From the NCBI GenBank assembly GCA_003254885.1, contig QANT01002165.1, forward strand, positions 110,968-174,967: DNA of 64,000 bases. The letters are read 5' to 3'. The DNA comes from Purshia tridentata (lineage: Eukaryota; Streptophyta; Magnoliopsida; Rosales; Rosaceae). Both the position numbers and the translations under genes were made by a program. Positions within the stretch are counted from its first letter, which is position 1; every line of letters starts with the position of its first letter. The notes under the pieces were generated by a model. That model ran no database searches. It worked only from the letters and a program-made list of their open reading frames with translations, and was not told where the DNA came from. Positions 48,580 to 60,560 of the stretch are shown piece by piece.

Positions 48580-50847
48580 TCAAATCTTCTTAAGAAACTC
48601 TATGACATAGGTGTTGAAAGCTGAACACACGACTCGAAATCCTTGGAAACCAGCCCCCTTAGCCAAGGCCTCAAACTCCTTCTCTGTCCTCTCTTTTCCA
48701 CCAGGGTTGTGAGCCAACATGATTACATCGATGTGGACAACTCCCTTAGTGGCAAGGCTACTGTCTGGGGCTACAGGGAGAATGCACTCAGCCACAATCA
48801 CTTTCCCATTGTCTGGAAGCGCAGCATAGCAGTTCTTCAAAAATTTCAAGCAGTGCTCATCACTCCAATCATGACATATCCACTGTAAGAATTAATAACA
48901 TTGCATACACAATTAGATATTCATACTTAATACCCTAAATCAGGATCAAATTAATGACATTTTGATGAAAAAGCATCACTTATATTTGGGGTTACAGACC
49001 TTCATGAAAATTGCATCTGCTTTGGGTACACTTACAAACATGTCCCCCCCAACATGCTCCACACCTGTATCCAAAACCCATCGCTAATTAATTCTTGGGG
49101 TCTCATTCAAATAATTTAAAAACATTGATATTATTCTTGCTCTGGGATAAAGCAATGAATCACCTTCAACTTTAGAAGGACAACAACCATGGTTGGCCAC
49201 TTACTAAAATTGAAGCCAATAGTCATATTACTTACGTGTTTCAAATTCAGTAATGCACATAACATACCAGGATATTGAGGAGCATCTTCAATAACATGAG
49301 GCAAGTCGAAGTTGATGCCCTTAATTGAGGGGTACTTAGAGACAATCATGTTAACAACTGCTCCAGTGCCACCACCAACATCAACCACTGATGTGAGGCC
49401 CTCAAAGCCTTTGTATGTCTCAAGAATTTTCTTCATGGTAATGGTGGAGTGGTCGGCCATTCCCCTGTTGAAGACCTTGTTGAATCTGGGGTCTGTCCCA
49501 TGGTATTCAAAAGCAGTCATTCCATACGCCTTGTTGAATGGAATCCCACCATCAAGAACTGCATCTTTCAAGTAATACCTACAAAGCCCAAAACAAAAAT
49601 GGTAATAGGTTCCTACACCCAACTGATTTATGTAACACAATATTCATGGACAGAAACTCAGAAACCACTATCACTATGTCACACTCACACACCACCTGCC
49701 TGCCACCAAACTCATATATTATAAAGAGGTGGACAAACCTGTTTAACACTTTAACCAACCTAGTGGGCTTAGGCAACATGTTCTTTTGAAATTATTCTAT
49801 TTTATTTAAGAAAGAAACGTTATCAATCCACACACTTTGGTGGTAGGTGAAGTGGTGGCCCCATTCTAAATTCCCAAGGTGCCATGGTGATCCTCAAACG
49901 ACCACCACTAGTATATTTGTTTGTTTGTGTATTGTTTGAGCATGAAGCAAGTGTGATGTGTCGTCTATTTATTATCTCAAATTTTGGATTAGTTGAAAGT
50001 TCTAGATGTTTAACAGGATTAACCACGGGTCCATAGCTCAGTGGTAGAGCATTTGACTGCAGATCAGGAGGTCACCGGTACGAACCCGGTTGGGCCCTCC
50101 TCATATTTATTTATTTTTTAATATTCTCTCTTTAATTTAAGCTAATAAAAAAGGCTAAGAAAACAACCATAAATTAAGCCAGTTCTTTATGTTGCAACAT
50201 AATTGAAAATTTGATGAGCTATGGAAACCAATGGCTTTGATGAAGTCAGAAGTTGAACTAAGTGTTAAGTATTATACATATATAGACATGGACTATACAA
50301 AGTAGTTAAGGGTTAATGTGATTGTGTATGATTAACCATTAGAATCCATGAGTGTTAGCAGTGTTGGAAAAGAAAGAAATTAAGAAGAAGAAGAAGATGA
50401 AGCTAGAAATGAAAAAGGTATTACTTACCAGCTCTCAACAAGGACCTTATCCTGATTCATGAGGCAGAGAGGGGCAATAGAGACACCATCCTCATTCTTG
50501 GTCAAGAACTTGCAGACAGGTCCCAAACCATAAAGCCTCTCAACTTTGGCATCAGGAAGAGTGCGCAAGGAGTATGTGAGAATGGAGTAACTGGCCAGTA
50601 GACGAAGCATACGGTCAAGCATGACTGGCGCATCTGGGTTGTTGGTTGGTAGCTGAGAAGCTATGTCTGAGGGTGAGAGGAAAGCACCAGGCCCAGCTTT
50701 GGCCATGATCTCCAACAGGTCAAGCTCTATGGCTGATTTCAGGACCATAGGAAGAACAGAGGCGCTGGCTAATTGCATGGCAAACAGGTTGGCTTCTTCA
50801 TCTGAGACTTGGGTAGGTGTCATCTGGGTCTCGCCGGTTGAACCCAT
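48580..50847 (-). CDS. COMT: Caffeic acid 3-O-methyltransferase
   Basis: Four exons on the minus strand: 50847-50429, 49578-49268, 49064-49000 and 48882-48580, giving exactly 365 aa, the usual COMT length. An N-terminal dimerisation domain ([40 protein letters not shown]) is followed by the AdoMet site [15 protein letters not shown] and the catalytic H269-D270 ([17 protein letters not shown]). The substrate-pocket stretch [18 protein letters not shown] follows. COMT methylates caffeoyl/5-hydroxyconiferyl precursors for syringyl lignin in the cytosol; some family members also methylate flavonoids or melatonin precursors. TATATA at 50973-50978 (minus strand TATATA) fits its promoter. All four splice junctions are canonical. 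The gene ends 437 bp from the DMR6 stop, tail to tail. Confidence 0.95.
50027..50098 (+). tRNA. tRNA-Cys(GCA), possibly defective (T-loop change)
   Basis: 72 nt fold as a cloverleaf: acceptor GGGTCCA with TGGGCCC, box A TAGCTCAGTGG, anticodon GCA at 50059-50061, discriminator T. A T-run near 50112 could terminate polymerase III. Compared with the common plant tRNA-Cys, the T-arm reads GGTACGAACC instead of GGTTCGAACC, so the invariant position 55 U is A, and one anticodon-stem pair becomes U-G. The gene may be inactive. Confidence 0.9.
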
Positions 50848-51084
50848 TTTTGATTTGGGGTTCAGAGAGTAATACGAAAGAGCTAGCAGCTTGCTACAAG
50901 TTGAACAAGGTTGAAACTAGAGGACAGAGGATTTGTGGGTCGAGGTGGGTGGGCTAGAGACTAGAGTGCCACTATATATGGTGTTTTTGCTCACCCACTA
51001 CGCCACTCTCTTCGATGCGCCACCACCAGTGCATGACCCTACACCCTGTCTCGGACACGTGTTCATCTTTTGAGGTTTAATTTT

Positions 51085-51314
51085 AGGCTTTTTTATGCAA
51101 ATACTGCCTAAACTTTTTTTTTACTATTTAAGTTGAAAAAACTTTTTTTACTTTTTTTTCTTTTGATGAAAAAAATTGATGATTTAATAAAAAAGTTAAC
51201 TGGAGATGCCACATTAGTATATATTGATAACTTTATGTGGTAAATAGTAAAAAAAAAGTTTAGGTGGTATGAAAGCACACCCCCTAGCTTAGGTGGTATT
51301 TGAATAAAAAATCC
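51085..51314. mobile_element. Inverted-repeat MITE, shorter member of the 41.5-kb family
   Basis: Starts AGGCTTTTTTATGCAAATAC and ends with the inverse, GGTATTTGAATAAAAAATCC. It shares with the 41533 element the blocks TTGATGATTTAAYAAAAAA, TTAACTRGARRTGCCAYATT and TATTGATAACTT. It lies just upstream of COMT's promoter. Confidence 0.7.
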
Positions 51315-53062
51315 GTAATTTTAAAGTTTACTATTCTATTTTCATTGGTCCAAAAGTTATACTTGCGCAGTGAGTCTTTAAATTTATGAGTTACTATAGT
51401 CTATAGTATCAATGAACATATATGCAATTGGAAAAGCGCTTCTGTACTTACGTTCTGCTTATAATAAGCTCAGCCTCAGTATAAACATAATCTACAACAA
51501 GACCACTCTAATTATATGCTTGTCCTGAAAATTATCTTTAATTTACTCAGTAAATTATCTTTTTTCTATATACATATCCATGTGATTTCTAAGATAAACA
51601 TATATACGTAATCAAGCATCATACTTTCGTCAAGCCCCAACACAAACAGATAGGATGTTTGAGGAGCATATATAAAATAAGATGTCGTTTGTCGTGCATG
51701 GTTAATATTGTCATAAAATTAAAAAAAAATGTAGTGAACAAATTAAGGTTGTTCTTGTTCTTTAGCTATATTTTTAATTAAATACCAACTAAGTTGCGCT
51801 CAGAGATCAAATCAGTAGGTGAGTGAGTGGACCCATTTCTTATGTATGAGTATGACATTATATTGGAGCTAATTAATATGGTGTTACTTCAAACTTAAGA
51901 CAACAATCGTTATAATCCTGCCTTCTAGCTAGAATATCGTAATTCAGATATGGTATTATTAATACTTACTAATATTAGTTCCTTGGATTCCACTTAAGCA
52001 GAAGATTTAAGGGGTTGGTTCTTAAGATGGGGTCCACGGCGATAATAGGTAGACTAGCTCTCTCTCACTCTCTTAAATTGCTATCTAATACCAATAATAC
52101 TAAAAGAAGACGACACAAAATTTTGGTGATTGCAATTACAAGCAGCGGCAGTGATGCTAATAAATTGAAGTTTTCTGAGTTGTAATAAGTAGGTATTAGT
52201 TGGTAAATAACATTCTTACTACAAACACAATGTTGTTCAATGGACATAATTAAACTAAGTAGGTATTATTAGTTGGTAAATATTCCCTGAAATAACACAA
52301 GCCAAGCCATGGTTTAAAGCAAATGAAAAATGAATTTTTTGCTTGGATTCATTTGCTCTATTTAATTACAGTTGCAGAATTTAGTAACTAATTAAACACC
52401 AGAGTCCCAGAGTGTTGAAATATAACCTCTATTAATTATGGTCTCTTTCAATTGGGCGGGGGTTGACAAATCAAAATGAAATGGGATATTAACATCTTAC
52501 CTAATCTTTGAAGATACATGTAGACAATACCCGATGCAGCTATTGGTGACCAGAAAAAGTGCTATTCCACACACTGACCCCCAGTCCCCACTCTTTTTCT
52601 AGAAGCAATGGTGTTGTATATATATATATATACACATAAGGTCCAAAGGTTACCTCCTTTACCAACTTCCTCACCAACCTTGCATTAATTCTTTTCTCGG
52701 ATTTACTTGTAAAGAATAATTTAGAAAAAAAAAACTAACTAAAAGTGACACAAGTCAAAATGTTATACTAGATATAATAGTTGTTCACGAATTAGCTAAA
52801 CTTTGATTAGTTTACACAATCAAACATGAAAATTAAAAAATTAAAGCACCAGATTTTTTACAGTCTATTGCATATTCTCTAATATGCCGTCTAGTATTAA
52901 CGATCTCTGAGAAGAATAGCCATAAACGCATTATGGAGCAAATCCTTAGATGAACAAGCAACTCCACTCTCCACTATATATGTTAATGTCATGTTAACCT
53001 AACAACCAGCATTAATTATGATTCAAGGAGCCAATTTCAGTGAAACAATCATTGTAAACTCT
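51315..53062. other. Spacer, no gene seen
   Basis: AT-rich DNA. From about 52947 it becomes homologous to sequence that follows the first RIN13-like gene, see the repeat entries. Confidence 0.5.
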
Positions 53063-53290
53063 TCAAGATTTTCTCTTGGGCAAATTTGGCTTAATGCTCC
53101 GTAGTCCAAGCTCCATGTCAAGGTTTGGTTTGAATTTTTCTCTGGGCCTGATGAGACTTGAGGCTTCAGCTGCCATTTTGGGATGGTTCTTTACAAAACG
53201 AAGCACATGCCAACTGATAATGAACAACGGCATAGCAGCAAACAACAGTAACAACGGCACATGCCAATCTTGAAGAAGGTCGGCACTTTA
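53063..53290 (-). pseudogene. Possible terminal exon or gene remnant with one hydrophobic helix
   Basis: A minus-strand open frame ends with TGA at 53063. It reads a hydrophobic stretch (VPLLLLFAAMPLFIISWHVL) followed by a basic tail (LGLRSIKPNLPKRKS). It is not recognised as any family and has no ATG before an upstream in-frame TAA near 53288 except internal ones. The last about 15 codons are also found, frame-shifted or altered, at about 55985-56020 and 61138-61170, so this is an old, repeatedly duplicated 3' end of something. Coding status is open. Confidence 0.35.
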
Positions 53291-54398
53291 TTGGGGGTTA
53301 AAGTCTATGGTATTTTGGCTTCTTGGGCTCTTGGCATTGTTGAACATGAACACAAACATGCCTATGTAAGATAGTGGGTTTTCATTGATTACCTATTTTG
53401 TGTTACAATTAGAGTCGGACTTTCTGATAATTGAAAATAAATAAAAGATTTTCCAGTTTCCCAATTCAAGTGTGATTATTTGAAGGCTATAGGCTATGGA
53501 ATATACTTTTCTCAAAAGGACTCTTAAGAAATATTGGTAAAGCTTAACATTATTTAAGTAAGGTGCAACTTGGATAAGTTGGACGAGTTGAAAGGCTAAT
53601 TCAAACTCAATCCGTACTTTATTTTTTGAGTTCAGATTTAAAAGGATTGCAAATAAGTGAATTCAACCTCAATTACGATTGGACTTGGCGGATTGCAAAG
53701 ATATATCTTAATTGCACGGATTCTTGTGTTAAGTTTACAACCTCTTCTTCATCGCTCGATGGTTTCGTGTCTATCAGCTTCAATGGGGTTAGTCTAGCGA
53801 TCACCCACTTCTTGCCTTTCAATTCTAGGCTTCCATCCACTTGTGACTTGTTTGAAAAATTCATCTTTTAATTTAATTTAAATACAACGTACAATTTAAT
53901 TAACATAAGCTAATTAATTTTCACCAATTAAGAGCCAAACAGAAGGCATAAGCTTATTGAATATATATATATATATATATACCTAAGAACCTTGATTCCT
54001 AAGACCTAATTCAACAAGGAAAGCCAATCCTTCCTTACTAATACCTAGTAAGATGGATTTTGGCGCCAGAACTTGGCAACGGCTCTTTTTCCCTCCCTTT
54101 AGTTTAATTAATTGGGATTCCGATTGTACCCTTGTTTAGAATCAATGAATCATTGACACGCATCGTAGTCGTATACGTTTTGATCACCGACTCACCGTAC
54201 TACTTTCTGGGCCTGGCCCAAAACTGCCCAGCCCTTTGGTTGTATTCCATAGGCAAGGCCCAGCCCGGAAACGCCTTTTTCCCATATCATACAATCAGTA
54301 GACCGTTTTAGTTTCTTTCAGGTGTAAGCGTGCGAGTCGAGTAGGGAGAATACAGAGAACCCCCAATCACAACAATTCAAACCCTTTGGTGATCAAGA

Positions 54399-55388
54399 GA
54401 GAGAGAGAGAGAGAGAATGGGTAAAAACGGCAAGGAAGTTATAGAGATAACAACCCCCTCAGGCGTGAAGAAGAAGAAGAGGGTGATCCAGAGAAGTTCG
54501 TCTTCCTCCGAGGAAGATGATGATGGGTCTCCTATCAGACACATTCTCTGTGTCAAGAAGGAGTTGGATGTTAAACATTTCGAACAACTCGATGACTGCT
54601 TCATCTTAGATTTCGACCCGTCTCAGCCCATTCAGTTATCCAAGTTATCTGTGTCCGAATTCGATAATGTTGCTGCTGATAACGATGCTTCTCCTGACCT
54701 CGCTGTTGTTGCTGAGAAAGGCCAGGTTTGGTTTTTCCTCATCACCCATTTGGTATCTTTGCTGCCCTGTTTGGTTTCTGGGAAATGTAGGTCAAGAAAG
54801 GAGTTTTAAATCATAACCTCATTTTGCCTATTAGCATTCTACTTCTTATAAAAGGGACTTTTTTTTTGGCTCCTGAAAATAAAATAAAAAACATAAACGC
54901 TAGGTTCAAATAAGTTTCATTCGAATTTTTCATTAAAATTGAATGGAGTGCAATGGATGGCATGTACATCTATTTATACCTAGGAAGAGGGTTTGACTGG
55001 TTTTGTGAATATATTAAAGCACTGTCTTGATTTGAATTGTTGATGTGTAGGTTGCTTGTAGAGATTATCCACATTCAAGGCATCTCTGTCTAAAATTCCC
55101 TTTTGAGACAACACCTCATGAGAGCTACTGTGAGCTGGTAATAGAGCTTAAACACTACAATATTTGTTCTTGATATGATATGAATCATATGATCCATCTT
55201 CTTTTGTTTAACATGACATTAATTGTATGCAGTGCTACTGCTATGTTTGCGACTCAGCAGCTCCATGTAAGTCGTGGACAAAGCCTCAAATAGCACATTG
55301 TCATGCTTCTGAGCACATTGACAATTGGAAGTCCAAAAGGAGGGACTTGAGGAAACAGCAAGGAGCAGCTAACAAATTATTTAAATGA
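54399..55388 (+). CDS. RIN13-like protein (RPM1-interacting protein 13 family), copy A
   Basis: Coding exons are 54417-54725, 55051-55137 and 55233-55388 (183 aa); a (GA)n microsatellite at 54399-54416 touches the ATG. The N-terminus is basic and Ser/Glu-rich (VIQRSSSSSEEDDD), then SPIRHILCVKKELDVKHFEQ and DDCFILDFDPSQPIQLSKL. The C-terminal Cys/His-rich module is VACRDYPHSRHLCLKFPF, then CELCYCYVCDSAAPCKSW and HCHASEHIDNWKSKRR, likely metal binding. Plant proteins with this module are annotated as RPM1-interacting protein 13, which in Arabidopsis binds the RPM1 immune receptor and promotes resistance. This copy is much shorter than Arabidopsis RIN13 and is mainly the C-terminal part. Its partner copy is at 61537. 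The role here is inferred from family name only. Confidence 0.72.
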
Positions 55389-55460
55389 GCACTCTTGCTT
55401 GAATTGAAGCCATATTGCAGTTAATGGTATATGAGAAATACCAAGAAAAGTGAACTGTTT

Positions 55461-56030
55461 GCTTTTAGAAGGTCAAATGCATTGGGGGTACTTGAAGCGG
55501 GTTTCTAACTTCTAATATGTTAGACTTGAAAAGATGTAGAGTTACTAATTATATTATGATGTTTGGAGAAAATGAATCAAACTTCATCTTGTTCAGTTTA
55601 TCTGAAGGAAAATTTGAGTAGATGAACAACCCTTTTCTCCACTCTCGACTATATAAGCTAATTTTTTTTGTTAACATAACAATTATCTTTCATTGTGATT
55701 CAAGGAGTCATTTGCAAGGAAGCACTCATTTTTGAACTGATGTTCCATTTTCTTTTCTCTTCTTTTCTCGCTCCAACACTGAAAGGAGAAGTGGTCACGA
55801 AATGGATGCTATATTTAAATTCCCCAAATTATTGGGAGTTGACTTAACCCCCAAAATTAGTTTTTTAACAGTTAAAACTCCCATACTATATTTCAGGGGA
55901 AAAAAAAAAAATCCCATACTAATATACTATATTCCTATATTCCGTCAAACAGAAAAACCCCAACCAATGAAAACGTCATCAATAATTCTTTCTCTTGGCA
56001 CAATTAGGCTTTAATGCTCCACATTTATTA
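55461..56030. repeat. Segmental repeat following RIN13-like copy A
   Basis: About 570 bp, starting TTAGAAGGTCAAAT and including TTCTAACTTCTAATATGTTA, GATTCAAGGAGTCATTT and CTTTCTCTTGGCACAATTAG. It recurs at 60561-61175, in part at 52947-53100, and in part at 62593-62755. All copies lie next to RIN13-like genes or the HSP70 fragment. Confidence 0.8.
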
Positions 56031-57508
56031 ATGTGTAGAAGAAGTACTAAATTTAACATATTAAACTAGAGGTGTCAAACAGGCCGGTCCGGCCCATTTA
56101 AATTTAGCCCATCATATTTTTGTGCCGTGTTTTGTCTAAATAATTAAAATTTAAGTCCGAAACAACCCACAGGCCCGCAGGCCAATTGTACTCGTGTCGT
56201 GCCTTAAACGGGCAAGCCCGTGGGCCCCTTTTTTATTTTTATATTTTAGGATAAAAAAATTAATTTTATGATACTTTTTTATATTTATAATCAAGTATTA
56301 CTTTTTTTTTGCATAAAAATTAAATATTATTGTTAAAAAGTTCTTTAAAAATGGAAAAAACAATATTAATGGAGTCGTGTCTAATTTCGTGCCTGTGCAC
56401 ATGCTGTGCTTGGCTCGTGCCCGGCCCAGCCAATTTACTCTAATGGGCTAAAAACTGCAGCCCGACTCAGCTCATTTAATTGTGTCGTGCCATGTCATAC
56501 CTATTTTAATTGTGCTGTGCCCGTGCCATGGTTGGACTGGCCCGGTCCGTTTGACATCTCTATATTAAACGCATGCTACTTATACATGGCATAATTAAAA
56601 AACAGAGATTTGTCGAGCAATTGAAAGACGCATGCTCTTGGAACAACGAAGAATATTGGTTTATAAGAAGCACAAGAAGCGACAACACCACCACCCTCTC
56701 CTCCTGCTCCTCTAAAATTGCATTTACATTCTATTAAGCCTTCTTTAGCTCTCACAAGGGTTCGCTCTCTCAGCTTGAATGCATGAAACTCTACTCCATC
56801 TCGAGGTTAATGATCTCATGTGATCCAAAATATTGTAAAACAAAGAATAGAATGCTTATCCTTGCCTTCGTCTTATAATTTGTATTAATATTTAGTATAA
56901 ATTAATTAATTGGCGATGGACCGACATTAGTAGTGCCTATCTATCTAGCTAACTTGTAAATTAGCTAGTAATGGGTTATTCAAGCATTTCGCTTTGTTAG
57001 TCAATAAATTGTTTTGTTTTCATAAGAAACTGCGCTGGTATTGGCATCTATGTGCTCCTTTCTAATTATATTCCAATTTTTCGGTACAGATTTGACAAAT
57101 TTCTTCCTTGAAATTATTTCTTAATTTGGTTTTATCTTCAGGGGTCAGCATGGACATGTGCATATACACTATGGATAGGTTGCCAGCTACTTATATATGG
57201 GCATAAATTAATTAAAAAACAGGGTATTGGCCAACTTTAATTTCGTAATTACTACTTGAGTAATGCAATTAATTGAAATAGCAATTAACATTCCGGAGCC
57301 ATGCCCCGAAAAATCGAACATTCTCTGCACACCCCCAAAAAAATCGAACATTCTAAAATGTTATTTAATGAACACTAAAAAACTCCCCAACTCTCGACCC
57401 AAAGAGAGTAAACCGTCACAAAGAGCTGAGGGCTCTGACCTTTCTTGTTTATTTGTTATTTTTGTTTTCTCGATCTGAGCGTTTTGGGGTTTCTGAACAT
57501 TGACCGAA
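56031..57508. other. Spacer with an inverted-repeat-like block, then HSP70 promoter
   Basis: At about 56065-56565 the ends are inverted: GAGGTGTCAAACAGGCCGGTCCG at left (shown in part), CGGTCCGTTTGACATCTC at right, so this is probably another foldback element with GC-rich arms. The rest is AT-rich. No gene was seen before the HSP70 ATG. Confidence 0.55.
56068..56564. mobile_element. Foldback element with GC-rich inverted arms
   Basis: Left end GAGGTGTCAAACAGGCCGG pairs with right end GGTCCGTTTGACATCTC. Further arm words include GGCCCATTTAAATTTAGCCC with GGGCTAAAAACTGCAGCCCG and repeated GTCGTGCC. The centre is AT-rich. It is non-coding, with the layout typical of plant hAT-like or Mutator-like non-autonomous elements with purine/pyrimidine arms; class is not resolved. 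Confidence 0.6.
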
Positions 57509-59714
57509 ATGTCCGGCAAACTTGCAATCGGTATCGACCTCGGCACCACCAACTCTTGCGTCGGAGTTTGGATGGACGACCACGTGGAGATTATACCCGA
57601 CTCCGGGGTATATAAAAAAATCCCGTCGTACGTTTCCTTCACCGAGGACGAGCGTTTGTTCGGTGTTGAGGCCATGGACAGGATGCGAATGCTGATAGAC
57701 CCAGCCAACATCGTCTTCGGTATTCTTTCAAGATTTTTTTTCCCCAAATTTCTGTTCAGTGTCTGTGCTACATTTCTATGTCAAAATAGATTTTTCTGTT
57801 TGTGCAATATTTTAATGCTTAAATTAGTTTTTATATTAGTTTAGGGGTTTAAGCCTTTCGGACAGTGTTTGGTTAATTTGTAACTTGATTTTGTTCATTG
57901 GTGGCTTGTTATCTTTGCAGATGTCAAGCGGTTGATTGGTAGGAGATTTAGCGATCCCTCTGTTCAGAATGATATGAAGTTATGGCCATTCAAGGTCATT
58001 GCAGGCCCTGGCGACAAGCCCATGATTGTGGTGACATACAAGGCTGAAGAGAAACAGTTTTCTGGGGAAGAAATCTCGTCCATGGTTCTCTTCAAGATGC
58101 GGCAGATTGCTGAGGCATACCTTGGCTCATCTGTGAAGAATGCAGTTGTTACCGCCCCTGCTTACTTTAATGACTCTCAACGCCAAGCTACGATGGATGC
58201 TGGGGTCATTGCAGGCCTTAATGTGATGCGTATAATCAATGAGCCTATGGCTGCAGCCATTGCTTATGGTCTTGACAAGAAGGCGACCAACGTTGGTCAG
58301 AAGAATGTCTTGATTTTTGATCTTGGAGGTGGTACTTTGGATGTCTCTCTTCTTACAATTGAAGAGGGTATCCTTGAAGTTAAGTCTACTGCTGGAGACA
58401 CCCACTTGGGAGGAGAGGATTTCGATAACAGAATGGTGAGCCACTTTGTTCAGGAGTTCCAGAGGAAGCACAAGAAGGACATTAGTGGAAACCCAAGGGC
58501 TCTTAGGAGGTTGAGAACTGCTTGTGAGAGGGCAAAGAGGTGTCTCTCAGTCTCTGATGTGACTACCATTTGTATTGACTCTTTGTACGATTGCGTCAAC
58601 TTTTATTCGAGGGTTGACCGTGATTTATTTGAAGAGCTTAACATGGATCTGTTGAGTAAGTGTATGGAGTCAGTTGAGCAGTGTTTGACAGATGCTAAGA
58701 TGGACAAGAGCAGTGTCCATGATGTTGTGCTTGTGGGCGGTTCTACCAGGATTCCTAAGGTGCAGGAGTTGCTGCAAGACTTCTTTAATGGAAAGGAATT
58801 GTGCAAGAGTATCAACCCAGATGAGGTCGTTGCTTATGGTGCTGCTGTGCAGGCTGCTATTTTGAGTGGTGAGGGTAATGAGAAGGTGCAGGATCTATCG
58901 CTTCTTGATGTTACTCCTCTGTCCCTCGGGCGTGATACTATTGGAGGTGCGAGGCCTGTGTTGATTCCTAGGAATACTACCATCCCAATCATGAAGGAGC
59001 AGGCGTTCACTACCCACTATGACAATCAACGAGGCGTCTTGGTAGGGGTTTGTGAAGTTGAAAGGACGAGAATCTGTGACAATTACTTCCTGGGCAAGGT
59101 TGAGCTTTTGGACATTCCTCCAGCTGCCAGAGGTGTTCGCCAGATCTTCGAGGTCGATGCTAATGGTATTTTAAATGTCTTTGAGGAGTACAAAGTCAAA
59201 AGCTGGGATAACAAGAGTAGCATTACCGTCACCACTAGCACGAAAAGACTGTCCAAGGAAGAAGATGAGGAGTATGAGAGGATGATGAAGGCCAGGAGGC
59301 GTTTGAGATTCTATGCTTACATGTTGGAGCACAGGGCTGCTCCCAAGCTTTGCGGAGCAGACAAGAAGACGATCGAGAGTGCAGCTAGGCAGGCCTTTCA
59401 GTGGCTTGACGAATTAGAAGCAGACGAGAAGCAGTTTGGAAAGGCAGACGAGTTGGAAGCCAAGAAGAGGGAGATTGAGCGTATCTGCAACCCCATAATT
59501 TCCAAGATGTCGCTGGCATCACTCTATCTGGGGGAGGTGGCCAAGGAGGTCCTATTCTCCAAACGACCCCTCAAGAACTCTCATCTGGTCCCCCTCCTCT
59601 CTTTTCTATTTTGTTTATTATTAAATTTGTATATATAATTTGAAATTCAACTCTTTGCAGAACCAGAAGGAAGAGGATGAAGTCATGGTTGAGGATGTGA
59701 AGGACGGCAACTAA
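57509..59714 (+). CDS. Diverged cytosolic-type HSP70 without the EEVD tail
   Basis: Exons 57509-57719, 57921-59587 and 59661-59714 give 643 aa; the last intron is inferred (ATCTG|GTCCCC to TTTGCAG). Without it the frame ends at 59638. ATPase signatures are present: [36 protein letters not shown] and [17 protein letters not shown], as is the interdomain linker [15 protein letters not shown]. Compared with plant HSC70, many conserved positions have changed ([40 protein letters not shown]), the lid helices are shortened and the chaperone-recruiting EEVD end is missing; it ends instead in VEDVKDGN. Lacking EEVD, it should not bind Hop/CHIP TPR domains. It is probably a fast-evolving duplicate; whether it is active is unknown. 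Confidence 0.82.
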
Positions 59715-60202
59715 GACAAGTATGATGATGATGACGACGATGACAAGGAAAATGGCGCTCAAGGTGCTCCTTTTCTCTTCTGAAAGAGGGTTTCCATAGC
59801 CATGGCCTTAATTGTTCGATTCTAGGGCTTATTTGTCATTTCACCTGGTTTGTTTGCACCATTTGACTGATTTAGTGGAATGGGCCATGAGTTATTATAT
59901 CTACCTTGAAAAAGCTCTGGATTTCTTATTACTATCTTTGTATTTAAGCCATGTTGTTGCTTGGAGCATATATATATATAGGTAGAAAATAAAATTGAAT
60001 ACAAATTATTGAAATAATGGATGCATTGCCATTTGGTATTTGAGAAATTTACATATCAAGTCAACTATAAGACTCTTAAGCCATTTTTCATTATATATTA
60101 CAACTGCTTCGTTGTTTTGGTGATTTTTGTTGTTCAGTTACAATGAATATTTTATATATAATGCCCTTCAAGTGGTGTTAATGAGAGTGCCTTGGTGAGG
60201 TA

Positions 60203-60322
60203 GCCGCAGACGAGAAGCAGTTTGGAAAGGCAGACGAGTTGGAAGCCAAGAAGAGGGAGCTTGAGCGTATCTGCAACCCCATAATTGCCTAGATGTAAAG
60301 TGGTGCTGGTCCAGAGTTCTGA
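60203..60322 (+). pseudogene. HSP70 3'-end fragment with stop codons
   Basis: About 90 bp (60206-60293) are nearly identical to the HSP70 gene at 59424-59511 ([26 protein letters not shown]). After that the fragment continues in frame with two stops (TAG where HSC70 has Lys, then TAA) and SGAGPEF before TGA. This continuation looks more like an ordinary HSC70 tail than the neighbouring gene does. It is a broken, recently duplicated or converted piece. Confidence 0.85.
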
Positions 60323-60560
60323 GTAAAAATGATGAAGGTTTTTGCTAGTTAAAGTTGTCTTTTTTCTTTATAGTAAACTGATCAATCATTGATCAACATC
60401 TTAATACATTTTTTTATGTTACTATATTCAATTCCCATGTATGTTACTACTAATGAACTTATGGGTGAAAATGAATGGAGTTTTATTAGTTCAATTTATC
60501 CGGAGGAAAGCTGTTTTATGATATGATGCAGAAGAAGCATTCTTGGCTTTGATTTATTTT

